A DNA stretch of 64,000 bases from Pochonia chlamydosporia 170 (Eukaryota > Ascomycota > Sordariomycetes > Hypocreales > Clavicipitaceae). The first letter of the stretch is position 1. Each line of letters starts with the position of its first letter. The DNA lies in assembly GCF_001653235.2 (NCBI RefSeq), contig NC_035794.1:1612001-1676000 (forward strand). Direction: 5' to 3'. Position numbers and translations under genes: made by a program. The notes under the pieces are model-generated. The model ran no database searches, had not been told where the DNA came from, and saw only the letters and a program-made list of their open reading frames with translations. Below, piece after piece: positions 1 through 12,853 of the stretch.

Positions 1-2250
1 TGCCATGCTGTGCGGAGGTCGATGTTCCAGTGATTCGTGCAGAATGGTTGTAATTGCTCAATCAGCTCGTGTGTCTGATAGTCATTTCTGCAGCTTGGGT
101 GCTGCATGATCCACAGTCGATTTAAGCCGGCGAGGAGTGCGATTTCTCGCTGGCCCGCTTTCACGCCGCTTGACGTTTGGGGTATATCGAAGCGGCTATC
201 GAGGAATACACTCAGGGCTGCCTGTAAATTGCCCGTTCCTTGAAAATAGACGCCGGTTAAATAGGTAGAGAGTAACCCGATCGTAGGCTGTGTAGAGGGT
301 GTGATTAAGGTTTCGAGTTTCGACATGAATTGCTTCACCTTGTCCCATTGGCAGTGACTGGCCGCCAAGATTCCTAGTAGGATGCTGAGATAAGCCTGGG
401 CTTCCGTCCGCCAAGCCCGTTGTCGAATAGCTGTCGATAGTGACACTGACGGCCCATATGGGATACCGGCAGTCGAGCTGTCCCCTATTATGCTGTCAGT
501 CTTGAAGACGCATAGTCGTCGGCAACCTGGCGACAACTTACAAGTGTCAAGAATCTTGACTCCCTCCAGCCAAAACTCGGTAGAACGACGTCCTTGCGAC
601 GAAGGCTTATGCATGTTTGCCAGCCCACTAAAGGTAAAGCTAGATAACCAAGTTAGCATACGCATGGCAAATTCTTGTACTTGTCCTACATACACAAGTG
701 ACCGTAATTCCACCTTGGTCATGAAAGAAATGACCATAAAATCAAAGTCTCCGTCGCCATCGCCCGCCGGACGAATGATGGCTGACGTCTCGTCACTAAC
801 CGTACGAGCATTTGACGGCTGCCGTTTGACGGGAATGAGAAAGTCTGCTTTGACATTATTCCACTCCTCGCACTCGTCCAACCTCTGCTGTAGTAATCGT
901 AGTTTCTGGGCTGTCGCGTCTGGGCTTTGATGGTACAAGCTCGAAGCAAAATCCAGCAGCAAGGTGAGCATCTCTAGCTGCATGATCTTGACGGTAGGGT
1001 CGAATTGGAATTTGGCCGCTTGTGCGATACAAGACTGCACACGCTCGATGTTACTGTCCTTGGATGTTTTGAGAAGCGCCAATCCTTCCAATATTGAAGC
1101 AAAAACGGTCATGGCGTTGTCGCCTCGGGTGTTGGCAACATTTTGGACAGCTCTAATGTTTTCTAATGCAGCAGCATCCGACGCGTTTCCCATAGACATG
1201 TAAAAGGTTGACTTCAAAAGTCGAAAAGCATAGTACCATTGCACGTGTTTGAATCTGCGAATTGTCAGTTCCGTTCTTGACAAGGCATGGGCATGCCAAT
1301 GCGGGGATTGCTTACGCCTCGCAATCAGATATATGGCCATCGACAGCTTTCAAAGCCGCTTTATGGTTGCGCTGAAACAAGACCTTGAGCATCAGATACT
1401 GCATGCAATACTTTAAATCGATCAAGCGGTGCTACAATAATTAGCATGAGAAGTAACAGTTTCAATATACTCCCAGCTTACCTTGTCACACAAGCTGATA
1501 CCCTTCCCGAGAGCCATTTCCGCCTCCATCAAATTCTCTGTTTCTTCTTGCAAAACCGCAGCATATCTCATCCGTAATCGAGCTTCTTCCCTCGGCGCAA
1601 GCTTATTATTTTGCATGGCTGTTTCCAAACATGACAAGCTCGTGACGATTAACTTTTGATATTCGTCAACCCTCTCAGGATCAGCAGACATGGCCACGTC
1701 GTGTACGGCGTTGCGAGCCTTTTCAAGGCATTCTTCGGCAATGGCAACCATTATCGGAATCGTGTTGATGCGAGGTTTCGGTGCGGGTGACCGTTTCGTG
1801 ATGCCGGGTGATTTTGTAGAGAGGGCGGGAGAGTTGGTTACGGACGAATGGGGACTTGATTTGATGCGCACGGGTTCATTTTTTGGTTCTTGTTTGATCT
1901 TTTGCTTCGGTATAGACGTATTTACGGTGATGGACTCTTGCACTGGAGATGGTTTGACTGTCGCTTCTAGTTCAGTTGGCTTGACGGTGATGGACTCTAG
2001 GGCGGGTTCTGGCTCTGGCTTGGGCTGAGGCTCTGACTTAGGCTCCGGCACTGGGTCTGGATCGGGTTCTTTCTTGCCGAAATTCATGAGGTCTCCCAAT
2101 GGGAGCGGCGGCAAAGGCGGAGGTGGAGGCGCGTTGAAGATATCTAAGGGATTCACAAAGTTGATGGGTTCCTGTATCGCAGGCTGCATCGGAGGCTCTT
2201 CCAGTGGTAGATCGAGCATGGGCTCTGGAGGAGGTTCAAACGCAGGTGTA

Positions 2251-2282
<32 letters not shown>

Positions 2283-3269
2283 TTCTGGCGCAGGCGGCTC
2301 TTGCACTTCTTGTATGGGCTCTGGAACTGGTTGAGGCGGGGGTGGTGGTGGAGGCGTCGGCTGAAGGGTTTGATGTTGAGGTTGCGGCGGTGTTTGTGAC
2401 TGCGTTCGGGAATGCTGCAAATACATTTGATTTTGCACGGGTGTTCGTGGCTTCATCTGCGGCGGTGGCGGCGACTGATACTGGTGCTGCAATTGTTGCT
2501 GTATAGGAGATTGCATCGCCTGATGTCCTGTCTGTCCTTGCAACGAATGCTTCCTCTGCATCTGTGATGGCAGCAACGGCGAGGCTCTTGGCTGCGGGGA
2601 CACTCGCTGTTGGTGTATTTGCGGTGACCTCAGATGTTGTTGGGCTGCCTGCTGCTGCTGTAACTGCTGCTGCTGTTGATACATCCGCTGCAGCATCTGA
2701 TCCGAAGCCTGGGATTGCTGCGATTGCATCATATGCTGAGCATGTTGTGGTGCCTGTTGCATGCCCGTCATATTCTGCCTCGGGGATGACTGACCGTGGT
2801 ATTGCTGGTGTTGTTGCGGCAGAGGTTGCGGCTGCGGCCATGAGTGCTGCTGATGGATATGCTGTTGCTGCGACTGCATACGGCCATAGTCCTGATATCC
2901 GCCACCAGCACCGCCGCCCATAAATCGCGCCGTCGATTGATGTTGCTGCTGCTGCTGCTGCTGCTGTTGTTGTTGTTGTTGTTGCTGCTGTTGCTGGGCC
3001 ATCTGCATCCGCAGAAGCTGCTGTTGACGCGCAGCATATTGATTCTGTTGCTGTGGCGCGAATTGGTTCTGCTGCTGCTGCCCGTAGAACTGGTCTCCCA
3101 CTCCGTTGGTGTAGAGGCCCTGGTGATTCTGTTGCGGCTGTTGCGGTTGAAATTGTCCCTGAAACTGGTAGCCACCCATTGGACTGCCATACATCTGGTG
3201 ATGATCTTGCTGTTGTTGCTGCCCAGGGAAGCCCGGCTGCCCCGTAGGCAGCGTGCCTCGGTAGGTCAT
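1..3269 (-). CDS. mau2: Cohesin loading factor Mau2/Scc4, 3' end off the window
   Basis: Partner of Scc2/NIPBL that loads cohesin onto chromatin in the nucleus. Exons on the minus strand: 3269-1482, 1431-1316, then 1254 through the left edge, with introns of 50 and 61 bp. The third exon stays open to base 1, so the C-terminus is missing; about 1050 residues are visible. The family's helical (TPR-like) region begins near residue 501 and includes the stretches EEARLRMRYAAVLQEETENL and YCMQYLMLKVLFQRNHKAAL, which fit the cohesin loader family well and read straight across both splice junctions. The first 500 residues are low complexity: 18 consecutive Gln (residues 92-109), many further Q/P/H runs, then Pro-Glu repeats. 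The ATG at 3269 follows a less conserved upstream open stretch and begins MTYRGTLPTGQPG. The Q-rich extension is much longer than in yeast Scc4. Confidence 0.92.
2943..2996 (-). repeat. CAG/CAA repeat encoding Gln18 in Mau2
   Basis: 54 bases of mixed CAG and CAA codons give 18 consecutive glutamines. The mix of codons makes it less slippage-prone than a pure CAG run. More Q-rich blocks surround it (about 2640-2700 and 3010-3240). Confidence 0.95.
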
Positions 3270-4423
3270 ATCCGCCGTGTCTGCATCAGACTCTGGACGT
3301 GGACTCGGCCGATCCCAGTGTACGAAGGTGGAGGTGTCTAAATTGTTGGAGAGGGCTGCGTCAAGAAACGCCAGCGACCTGTCAGGAGAACGAAAGCGAC
3401 AAATGACATGCACCTCTCGCCCAAGTTGTGCACCCAAGAAACGCGAGAACGACTCGATATGTCAGACACAGGTGGGGCTCGTAATTGTCGCTTCAAAAGG
3501 CCATGTTCTGACTGACTCGGCCGTCTCGCGATTCTCGTTGGCCGCTTGTCAGAGTGATGGCCGACCAAGGGCCCAAAACCAGCTGCGCGACACGCGCGCA
3601 CCTCGGTCGAGATGGAAAATTGATGAAACGCACCAGCAGGAGCTGCAGAAAACGCGCTGGTGGTTGATGCGGACGGCGATGATGTCGTGGGCTTTCGCGG
3701 GGACGATGGAACGACGTTGGGATTGAGGCTTCCGAATGGAGGTTGAACTGCTTGAGTGCTGGAGAGTGGTCATGTCTGGCTGGTCTGGCTGGTCTGGTCT
3801 CGGGCCTCTGGTCTTGGTCAGTCGCCAATGGTTTGTGGCCCGACATGGTTTAGCTGCATCCCATTTGATCTGTTGGTGGGAAGGCGCATGGCACGCTCCT
3901 GCCAGGCTGCACCACCAAGCACATTGACTGGAGCAGACCAGACGCTTTGACCACTTTCCTCACCTTACCAGACATCAACATCAGACATCAGACATCAGAT
4001 TTTGGACTTGGACTAGGACTAGGAACCCATCAACCCAGACTCCATCCCATGGCTGGTCACGCATCTCTCCCGCTTTTGAATAGTTGAACCTTCACATCTC
4101 CTGCTGACCGGACATTTCAATTCGTCACATGAAAAGAATAAACTCGAACTGAAATTGCTACATATGATACAAGTGTATGCACAGTCTTTCCAAACACCAT
4201 GAACCCAATATGTCCCATCCTATTAAAATCCATAGCAAAAATTGTCAGGTATAAAAAATCATATCCTCAACGCCATGTATCCGCATTTCGAGCAGTCCTC
4301 CGCCTCCCTTGACGGTATGCCTGCGCGAGTATGCTGAACTCGATTTTCTCAAGAACGCCCTGCTCTGTCCTTTGTACCGAAATCACTAAATCGGTCCCGT
4401 GTTTCCTGGGGGTATATTCCTCC
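3270..4423. other. Intergenic: mau2 promoter side and cyk3 3' side
   Basis: No coding region recognised. It holds the upstream region of mau2 and the 3' region of cyk3. Short direct repeats occur: TGGTC-type words around 3778-3820 and ACATCAG units at 3972-3998. Confidence 0.7.
3972..3998. repeat. Short tandem repeat (ACATCAG units)
   Basis: Three to four imperfect copies of ACATCAG in the intergenic region upstream of mau2. No function is evident. Confidence 0.8.
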
Positions 4424-7400
4424 TTAGCCCACGCAAACCCATTCGGCAAATACGCACCATCGCGCCGTACGGTCTGCCAAAACCAATCCCCTCCAGACGC
4501 CCCTCTCAGAGCATTTGATGATGGTCTCCCACGTGCCTCCATCACTGACGTCTTCATCACTGCATAGACCCTTTCCACCAACTGCGATACCTTTGCGGTC
4601 TTCCTTCCTCATAAGACGGAGAATCTTACCACCTGGTGTCTGGATGGCCAACTTGGCCGGCTTCTTTCCTGCCACTGTTCCGCTTGCCGAGCTGGGGTTT
4701 GAACCACTCAAGCTCGAGGTATTCATGCTCATGGCTGAGCTTGGTCTTGCAAAGGGGTTTGGGCTCGTTCGTCCGGGGTTCGATGCTGGCGTCAAGGCAG
4801 AATTAGGGCCAGTGATTGTCGAACTCGGATGTTGCCGAATGGCAAAGACAAAGGTATTGTTAAGAGCTAGCCTTTGACACTGAGGCTGAACGACGTAGAT
4901 GTCGTGGCGTTGGGCATGCGGAGTTGGATGTCGAGTTACAAAGTCGTACGGCGGATTCTCCCCAGTGTGCACGATGGGAAGTGAAAACGCCAATGGATGG
5001 GGAATGTCTTTGATGCTGTGCATCAGCCCACGTTTGCCAGCAAAGATTTTCAATGTGCCCTGGCCTTCGTCTCCAGGAAGAAGCGCCTTAACCGTATATC
5101 GCTTGATGCCGTTGTACCACTCTGCCTGTGCCAGTGCTCGCTTCTTGACCACGTCCCCGCTCTCAAACACGTCGCCGTCTGCGTCTCGAGTGTATGCTCG
5201 AGCTTCTACCTCTGCAGCTATTTCGACGTCTCCTGGCACGTTGAACTTGATATGAACCATTTCTAAATCTTCAATTCTCGTCACCGCCGTGTTGTAGTCC
5301 ACCATTTCAATCTCGTTGCGGAAGAATGAAGGGCAAGTACACGGAAGGTTGAGCAGTGTCTCGTGGGCTACTGGAGGCACAATATGCTGTTGATCGTGGT
5401 GTTCTGGGACATGTGTCCAGCAAACTTCCGTCGGCCGAGCGAGGAACCACCACGAGTCGGCGGTTGGCCCATTTGCGCTGGAGTAGAGGCCACGCTTGGG
5501 ATTGGAAGGACTAGCCAGACAGCAATCGATGATACGCCATTCATTGTCAACAATGACTGCATTCCACCAGTGATTCGATCGGGGCATCATGTTCAGGTCA
5601 GCCACGTCACCGGGAGTCTTGAGATATCCTCGGACAATCTCACACTCGAGCCCAACAGCAGTACACATCTCCATGACAAGAACTGCATACTCTTCAGCAC
5701 AGGCTCTTTTGGCCTGAATGACTCGGCGAGTGTCTATGTCGCCTTCAAAATCCTCCTCCCAGCAGATCTTTTCTGATACCCACGTAAATATGGCACGTAG
5801 GCGTTGCACATCGCTTCTGTACGGTCGACAGACGTACGTCGTGGCTAGTTGGATTGCCGTCGTCATCGGTGGCATGTCCCCAATGAATCGCGAGTTCTTG
5901 TCCACCTGGCTCAGGTTTATGGACTGGTAGTTTATGGTCTCCTTCACCGGCATGCCGTCTGCTGCCTCATCACCTTCGATGCCTTCATATAGCTCATCCA
6001 CTGGGTTCAATACAGGGTGATCAAGCATTTGGCAACGATCCTGGCGCTCGTTTCTCTCCGCCTTGCTCAAGGAGTTCGATCTGTTTACATCGCGACGAAC
6101 TTGGACCCAGTCCACACTGCTACCGCCACCTACCAAGCCCATCTCTCGAGCAGCATCAGATGTGTAATCAGGCCCACTGATGCCCGTCATTTTTGAGCTC
6201 ATCGGAGATGGTGCCACAGATGTTCGTGGACGGTTGAATGGAGAGCCTCGAACCGAGCCGCCACCCGCTATCGAACCAGCCGCAATGCTACCGCGATTGC
6301 TTGCAACACCAGTCTTTGCAGAGTCGAAAATTTTCTTGAAGATGTTTCGTTTGGGTGCTTTGGGTTGGACCAGGCCGCCTAGGCTTCCCGTCAGGTCATC
6401 CTCTATACCGGTCTGAGCCCTTGGCCGGCTGTTTCCTACAGCATTACTTGCATGGCTGCTGTGGTAGGTAACGCCAGTGAAAGGCGAATCTGGCCGATCC
6501 AGCTCTGGTTCGCGAGTGTCCATAGCACTCTGCGTGCGCATATGTTGGCGAGCCATACTTCCGGCGCTGGTGGAGCTGAAGCCTCCAGCCGACACACCAC
6601 TCCACAAGGTTCTACCGCTGCTTTGGGTAGAAGAACTTGTGTGGCTTTGATTGCCTGATGAAGCATTGGTAGTGTTGGTCCGGGTTGTAAGAGTTCTACC
6701 TATGCTCTCGCTGGCGGCACCCTTGCTGCGTCCGATCTCGTATGCTGACTTTTGAGTTCTCAATTCTCGTGGGCGACCAACAGGATCACCAGCGGAGGAT
6801 CTAGGTCGTTGATATGGCTGACCCTTGGGTGGCGGTGGTGGAGGCATGTCGTCGACATCAGCATCAAGGTCAATGTCTGCGGCCATTCCTGTACTTTTGC
6901 TGTGGTGATGCATGTTTTGGAATCGCTTCTCCATACGTTCAACATAATTGCTTAGCTCAGGCAACTCATGCTTCTTGCCTCGACTACCGTTTTGATATGA
7001 TGTTTCTTGTGATGACCCGCCGCTCCAAGTCTCATAGCCCTCATCTTGGTGTGCTATTCCCATGGATGTTAGTGGTCTCGTCGGCTCTGCGGCTCTTCGC
7101 CTTGACTTATGCGTAATCGCGTCAAACGACTCTGGTGCCCAGGGATCCAATGGTTTTTCTTCCATTGTCTCGGGTTCTGGCTGCTCACCCCAGCTACTTC
7201 CAAGCCCATCGAGCTGATCCAACTGCTCCATGACACTGTCCATGGCCTCTCTCAGTGGTGATGGTGTCATGTGCAGCTCGTCTGGGGAGTGCTGGCGTGG
7301 CGATCGATCCTGCGGCGTGTATTCTCCATTCAATTCACGCTGATATACCGTATCGTCATGAGGGGTGAATGAAGCTTGTCTTGGCGTCTGAGGTGGATGG

Positions 7401-8241
7401 TGGTGGGATGCATTTGACTCTTGTCTGGTCATGATAGCAGGAGAATACGGACGAAAAGAAGCATTTGACGCCTGCCGTGACATATCAACTGATCTCCCGC
7501 TGCCTCCTACATGCCGATGAGGCGGTGGTGCTGGAGGAGGTACTGAATCCCTGTCGGGCGTGGTGGCATAATTGTCCGCGTAGACTTGTGATGGTGCTGG
7601 CGACGGAGCTCGAGAGCCGTATCCGTGGACTGTAGGTGGAGATGGTACTCTGTCTATAGCGTCATGGACGGATCTGTTGTAAGAGCCAGCCGAGTCGTCT
7701 TTTGGCCGGCGTTGTTGAGGTTTAGGTACTGGTGCTGGAACCGGTGTAGTGATGTGAGGGTCACGATATGATGTAGGCGTTTTGGCGGTTGTGTAGTGAG
7801 GAGCTTTTGCGTAGGCTTCAAACGGCTTGCGGAAAGTTTTTGATTTGGCTGGCGTGTTTTTTGGACTTGGGGTATTGCTCCCGGGCAAGGGGCTGACTGA
7901 TCTCGTCATGGGTCGAAATTCCTCAGGTAGGACTTCGACAAAGTTGGAGGGGAATGAGCCAACGGTTCTTCGATCTCGGTACAGACGACCAACCCACCAC
8001 GATCCATCACCGGCGTTTAGACATTCGATTAAGTCCCCTTCGATGAATCCGAGGTCTCGTTTTGACTATTTGCAGGTTAGCAACATTGCACAATTTGATA
8101 CACTCCGTATCAATCAATGCCTCGTGAGCAAAAGGCCAGGAGTAGACAAAGGCATAAAACACAGACCTCTCCTCCCCAAGAATACACAGCCCTACACCAG
8201 CACGGAAATCGCGCTGGGAGCGCTTGTGGTGCCGGCACCAT
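4424..8241 (-). CDS. cyk3: Cytokinesis protein Cyk3 (SH3 plus transglutaminase-like domain)
   Basis: Acts at the division site with the contractile ring and promotes septum formation. Exons: 8241-8167 (25 codons) and 8065-4424; 101-bp intron with a GCTAAC branch site. Total about 1238 residues. The spliced N-terminus begins MVPAPQALPARFPCWCRAVY and forms an SH3 domain at about residues 16-70 (ALYDF-like strand, then GDLIE, GSWWVGRL, GSFPSNFVEVL). A disordered Pro/Ser-rich middle carries PPPPPP. The transglutaminase-like domain lies at about residues 750-900. The usual catalytic Cys position, three before Tyr, appears to be Ala (CAEEYA), while His (SNHWWNAV) and Asp (WRIIDC) are kept, as in known Cyk3 proteins. 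The internal ATG at 7909 would cut the SH3 domain, so the spliced start is preferred. Divergent from the Sid1-like kinase gene. Confidence 0.93.
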
Positions 8242-9960
8242 TGTGGCAGCTGTGAGTTGTAGACAATTTCGAGGAATCAGGCGATACGATGTTTCTCGAT
8301 GTTGCAAAAGTATTGTCCTCGGCGAGACGGAAATCCGTCGTCGGCAGAAGATAGGTTATATTTCGTCTGTGCCGGCAGAGTGGTCGTATTGCATGCAAAT
8401 TGGTTGCGTTCGTCCGAGAATCAGGGGAAGCTGGTAGATTTTTCCTGCAAATAAATTGTTTTGTTTAACCGAGCAGAACAATCCCGTTCCTACCCCAGCA
8501 TACTTGCCCTCATCTGAAAGAGCAAAGTTGAGGTGAAGACAAAACAGAAAAAGCAAGAGGCAGATACGAGATGGCAGCAGTGGAAGAAACGCCAAGGCAG
8601 CAGGTTTGAAGCTGCAATCTACCTCTTGCAAAAAGAGGTTGAACGAAATGGAAATGTCTCTTGACACGAAACTCTATGTCCGCGTGGAGTGTAGTGTGTG
8701 TGTCTGTCTGATTGACTGACCAAATGACTGACTGCCGGACACTCGAACAGCTGGGTCAGTTGGTTGACAACCCTTGGAGCATGGCAACGGTAGAAGCAGC
8801 AGCAGTAGCATCATGGATGGGGGTGCACAAAACGTTGAATCCTGACCGTTTAATCAACAGAGGGGCAGCGGTTGCCAGGACAACAAAGTTTACACACCCT
8901 CTGCCTTGCGGTGAACTCACCCCCGCACAGGCGCTAAAGCCACAAAACCCCGGCGAGTCGTGGAGCGCTAAACCCGCCAAATGAGGCGCTGGCCAATAGC
9001 AGTCTACAGCACGTCGCAGCGCAGCCCTCAACACATCAGCTGCACACATGGAATCCGCAAATCCTCAAACAATTTCACTTCACCAGCCTCAGGAGCCTCG
9101 ATCGGCACACGCCGAGTGTTTGGCATGCCATTCAGTCGTGTCCGTCGTAATCTATTTTAATGGTCCCCAAGGCGGACGGCACAAGCAGGGGCAAGCTCAC
9201 GGGCGCTGGGGCGACGACTAGCCTGTGTTGGCTTCGTTCCAATGCCAGCTTGAGGCCTGACCTGACCCAATTGCCATAGCATCCATCGGTGATGCATCAG
9301 ACCAGACCACATTCTCTCAGGTCCCGACAGATATGTAGCTCACAAGACACCTTACTCTTGCGACCAACTCTCTTTTTTTCCACTCTCTTGGTTGTCAACA
9401 CCATTGCGACATTTCTCACGATGTCACAAAGCATGACGACAAACATTACATTTTATCTTTATTTGCGTCCAGGTCATCTCGCCCTGCACATCTTGAGACC
9501 CCGCTAGCAAACGCCCAGGCAAAAACCCCAGTCACAGCTGTCCCAATTAGGAGATTTGTAAACAAAAGGCGCCAGTCTGAGTCCAAGCTCCAACCAACAT
9601 TGAACTCGTGGATCCCCAAGCCCTGCTGCTGTCCCAGACAACGACGGCCGTCATTAAAGCGAACTGGGCATCGCCCTGGTCCAGATAGCTATTAGGGATC
9701 TATTACCTATTATTTGGCCGCGCGACCCGGTTCGCATCCCTTTGCTTTCTTTCTCTTCATCTCTACGTTGATATTTTTTATAATCCTGCAGCTGCCATCG
9801 TAGCTTGCACTGGAGCGTTCGTGTGCGTGTCGGATTTCTGCATAGAGGCGCTCACCGTTTGGATCGCCACGGTCCCTCAAAAGTCACAGCTTTGGCCATT
9901 TCTCTCCGATACGTCTGACCCCATTCGAGAAAACGGTACTTTGCATGACGTCAAGACAAC
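8242..9960. other. Divergent promoter region between cyk3 and the Sid1-like kinase
   Basis: 1.7 kb without a recognisable gene, serving both flanking septation genes. It contains one copy of the palindromic word TGATGCATCA at 9290-9299. No clear RNA gene or repeat seen. Confidence 0.7.
9290..9299. promoter_or_regulatory. Palindromic word TGATGCATCA, possible regulator site
   Basis: One of four copies in the window, all between genes. It lies about 660 bp upstream of the Sid1-like kinase start. The inverted TGATG half-sites resemble bZIP-type sites; that is inference. Confidence 0.3.
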
Positions 9961-12102
9961 ATGGCGCACGACGGTGTAGCAGAGCACTACCAAGTTTTGG
10001 AGGAGCTTGGTCGTAAGTCGAAACTTTTCCCGTCCGCTGCTAGCCGTAGCAGTTTCAATGTACACATCAAATTGAAGCTAATTTCGATACAACTAGGTGG
10101 TAGCTTCGGCGTGGTTTACAAAGGCATCGAAAAGGCCACTGGTGAGACCGTGGCTATTAAGCACGTACGTGACCCGACCTGCCCCAACCCAGCAAGCACC
10201 CGACGAATAAATAGTTTATGCAAGTTTGCCTCTACTAACAGCGCACGTTTACTCTATAGATCGATCTCGAATCCAACGACGATGACATCCAAGATATCCA
10301 GGCGGAAATAGCCGTTCTTAGCACGTGTGCCAGTCCGTTTGTAACCCAATATAAAGGCTCTTTCCTTCGCGGACACAAGCTTTGGATTGTCATGGAATAC
10401 CTTGGAGGCGGTTCTTGCCTCGACCTCGTGCGTTAACCCGAGTACCCCCAGATATCTCTGATGCGTTTGCGTAAACTGACCCAAGGACGAATAGTTAAAA
10501 CCTGCCAATTTCAGCGAGACACACATAGCCATTATTTGCCGCGAGCTGTTGCTGGGCATTCAGTATCTTCACACTGAGGGCAAGATCCACCGAGACATCA
10601 AGGCTGCCAATGTTCTGCTCTCAGAGACAGGCAAAGTAAAGTTGGCAGATTTTGGTGTTGCCGCCCAATTGACAAACATCAAGTCACAGAGAAACACATT
10701 TGTCGGTACGCCTTTTTGGATGGCCCCAGAGGTAATCCAACAAGACGGATACAGCTTCAAGGCAGATATCTGGTCTCTGGGTATAACAGCAATGGAAATG
10801 GCAAACGGAGAACCACCGCTGTGCCACATCCATCCCATGAAGGTTCTTTTCCATATTCCCAAAAATGCACCACCAAGACTCGAAGGCGACTTCAGCAGAG
10901 ACTTCAAAGACTTTGTAGCCCAGTGTCTCACAAAAGACTATGACCGCAGACCTTCAGCAAGGGACCTGTTGAAGCATCGTTTTATTCGTGGAGCCGGCAA
11001 AATTGAGGCGCTCCAAGAGCTCATCGCCCGCCGCCAAATGTGGGATGCCAACCAGAATCGGCAGAAGCACCCCATCTACTACCAAGAAACCCTACAAACA
11101 ATATCACCAAAGGATGAAGACCAAGAATGGGTATTTGATACTGTCAAGTCAGTCGCCGTTTTGCCACCCAAGAGGCCAACCATCAGACATCGCAAGCCGT
11201 CATCCATGTTGGCCACTGACGAAGGTTTGCGAAAACTCGATATTGCTGAGGGACCCCTTGGACCCTCGTCACCAGCGACTGGAACAGTTCGAAAATCCAC
11301 AGTTCGCCGCACTCCATCCCTGGCTCAATCCAATTCAATTCGGTCTAGCGGATCACCTCGTCCTCCCGTTGCAGCGAAGAAGCCATTACAGCCAGATATG
11401 TCTTTTGGAAACTCAGGGTCAACTATGCGTTTGTTCCGACGTGTTCCTTCAGACAGCTCAACCAACGGCCAAATCGGCAGACCATCGTCGCCTGATGACG
11501 TATTTTGCGACGAGAATCTTCCCCTCCCTATTGCATCACCTGTCGAGCCTTACGGCAAGGAAGCTATCCTGGGCAGACGTCTTTACACCAAGGCCGTAGA
11601 GCCTACATTGGCCGAATTGCATGCTCAGACTTCAGCCATGCAGAAACGCGAGGCATTGGCCAAACTGTCAGACGCATTTGCAGCATTGGATGCTGTTGAT
11701 CCTGAGGGAGCATATCACCTCATGAGCAATTTGGTTGGCGCAATGTCACAAGACAACAAGCTCAATGCTTCGCTGCTCAAACAACCTGCACAAAAAACCC
11801 CATCTGATGGCACTCCCCAAGGAACCGTCATTATCAAGAGCTCTGTCGCTTCCGCGGTTAGTCCCGCTAAACTGATTCTCAGTTCCAGCAACCCCCATCT
11901 CAAGAGCCACCGTCGACGACAAGCCGAGTCTCCTCGAACCAGCCTCGCTGACAAGGAACTTGAGAGAGAAAAATCGGCCCTGCTTGAAGAAAAGTATCCC
12001 GGTCGGGAAGCACGAGGCGGCATGGAGCATTGCAAGCAGCTGTCCGAGGTCCTATATCAGCGGTGGGCTGACAACCTCCGGATCCGCTGGCCTGCCGTAT
12101 AA
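9961..12102 (+). CDS. Germinal centre kinase of the Sid1/SepL (MST) type
   Basis: Ste20-family Ser/Thr kinase, probably of the septation initiation network that controls septum formation. Exons: 9961-10012, 10097-10164, 10260-10427, 10495-12102; 631 residues. Spliced reading gives an intact kinase domain at about residues 10-265: glycine loop GRGSFG, ATP lysine in VAIKH near residue 39, HRDIKAAN (128-135), DFG (148-150), and activation segment GTPFWMAPE. The C-terminal half is Ser/Pro-rich and then helical, as in fungal Sid1/MST-1 relatives. The frame is preserved across all three introns. Fungi have two or three close paralogues (Sid1/SepL, MST-1, Nak1/Kic1); a Sid1/SepL or MST-1 assignment is likely but not settled here. 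It is head-to-head with cyk3, which also acts in cytokinesis. Confidence 0.9.
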
Positions 12103-12853
12103 TTTGCACATTATACCCGCCCCAGCATATAAATTACTAATTTTACGATAATGGAGGATGAAATGCCAGGGTTTCTGGTCACGAAGAAACCTTCTTCACT
12201 GTTTTGCTGTTTCTCGATTCTGCCAGCCTTGTTTTTACTTTTTTGACATGAATACCCTTTAGTGTACGATATGAGTGAGTGCGACTGCATTTATCTTGCA
12301 TAGCCGGGCTCTGGAAAAAGTCACATAAATGGTTACTATAGCATGTTTTGTAGACATGGATACGAAAGGGTCATTGATGGACGATGTTTCCATGTAGGGT
12401 GGTTTGGGCATATGAGGCTCTGTTTTGGGGGGTTGGACACATGCTTGTTTTACTGTTTACGAATTCCACCGGATCATGGCGTTTGGGGGCATTGGGTGCG
12501 TATTTTGAATTTGTGGTAATTTCAGTAGGTAGATGTAGGTAGTTGTGAATAGATGTGCACTCTGTACGTTGATTATGTGCGTGCAATAAGAGTCTTTAAC
12601 TCCTACGGTCAATCTGTTAGCCCACAGGTGAAGGTGTCATCACATTCGTGCCATTCGATAAATGCGCTGTTTTAATAATTCATCGCCATATCCATGTTGT
12701 CTGCCCAGTGGCACAAGACGTCGCGCCAACAAACCCGTCGTTATGCGATAAATGCGATATTCAACGATTCACCCATTCCTTACAGGTACAAGATGCCCTG
12801 CTGCGATTTTGCTCCTATAGTACATGAATCTTGCCACCTGTAGCAATTGCACG
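12103..12853. other. Convergent 3' intergenic region
   Basis: Lies between the 3' ends of the Sid1-like kinase and rai1. It is AT-richer and holds only presumed 3' untranslated sequence. Confidence 0.7.

Noticed and set aside
2236..2841. 201-codon Ala/Thr-rich frame inside mau2
   Set aside because: Frame-shifted reading of the CAG/CAA repeat region of Mau2.
4267..4581. Alternative open frame at the cyk3 3' end
   Set aside because: It overlaps the Cyk3 C-terminus in another frame. The Cyk3 frame ends LADRTARWCVFAEW, a plausible family terminus.
7909..7909. Internal ATG as the start of Cyk3
   Set aside because: It would remove the SH3 domain, which reads on upstream in frame and through an intron to ATG at 8241.
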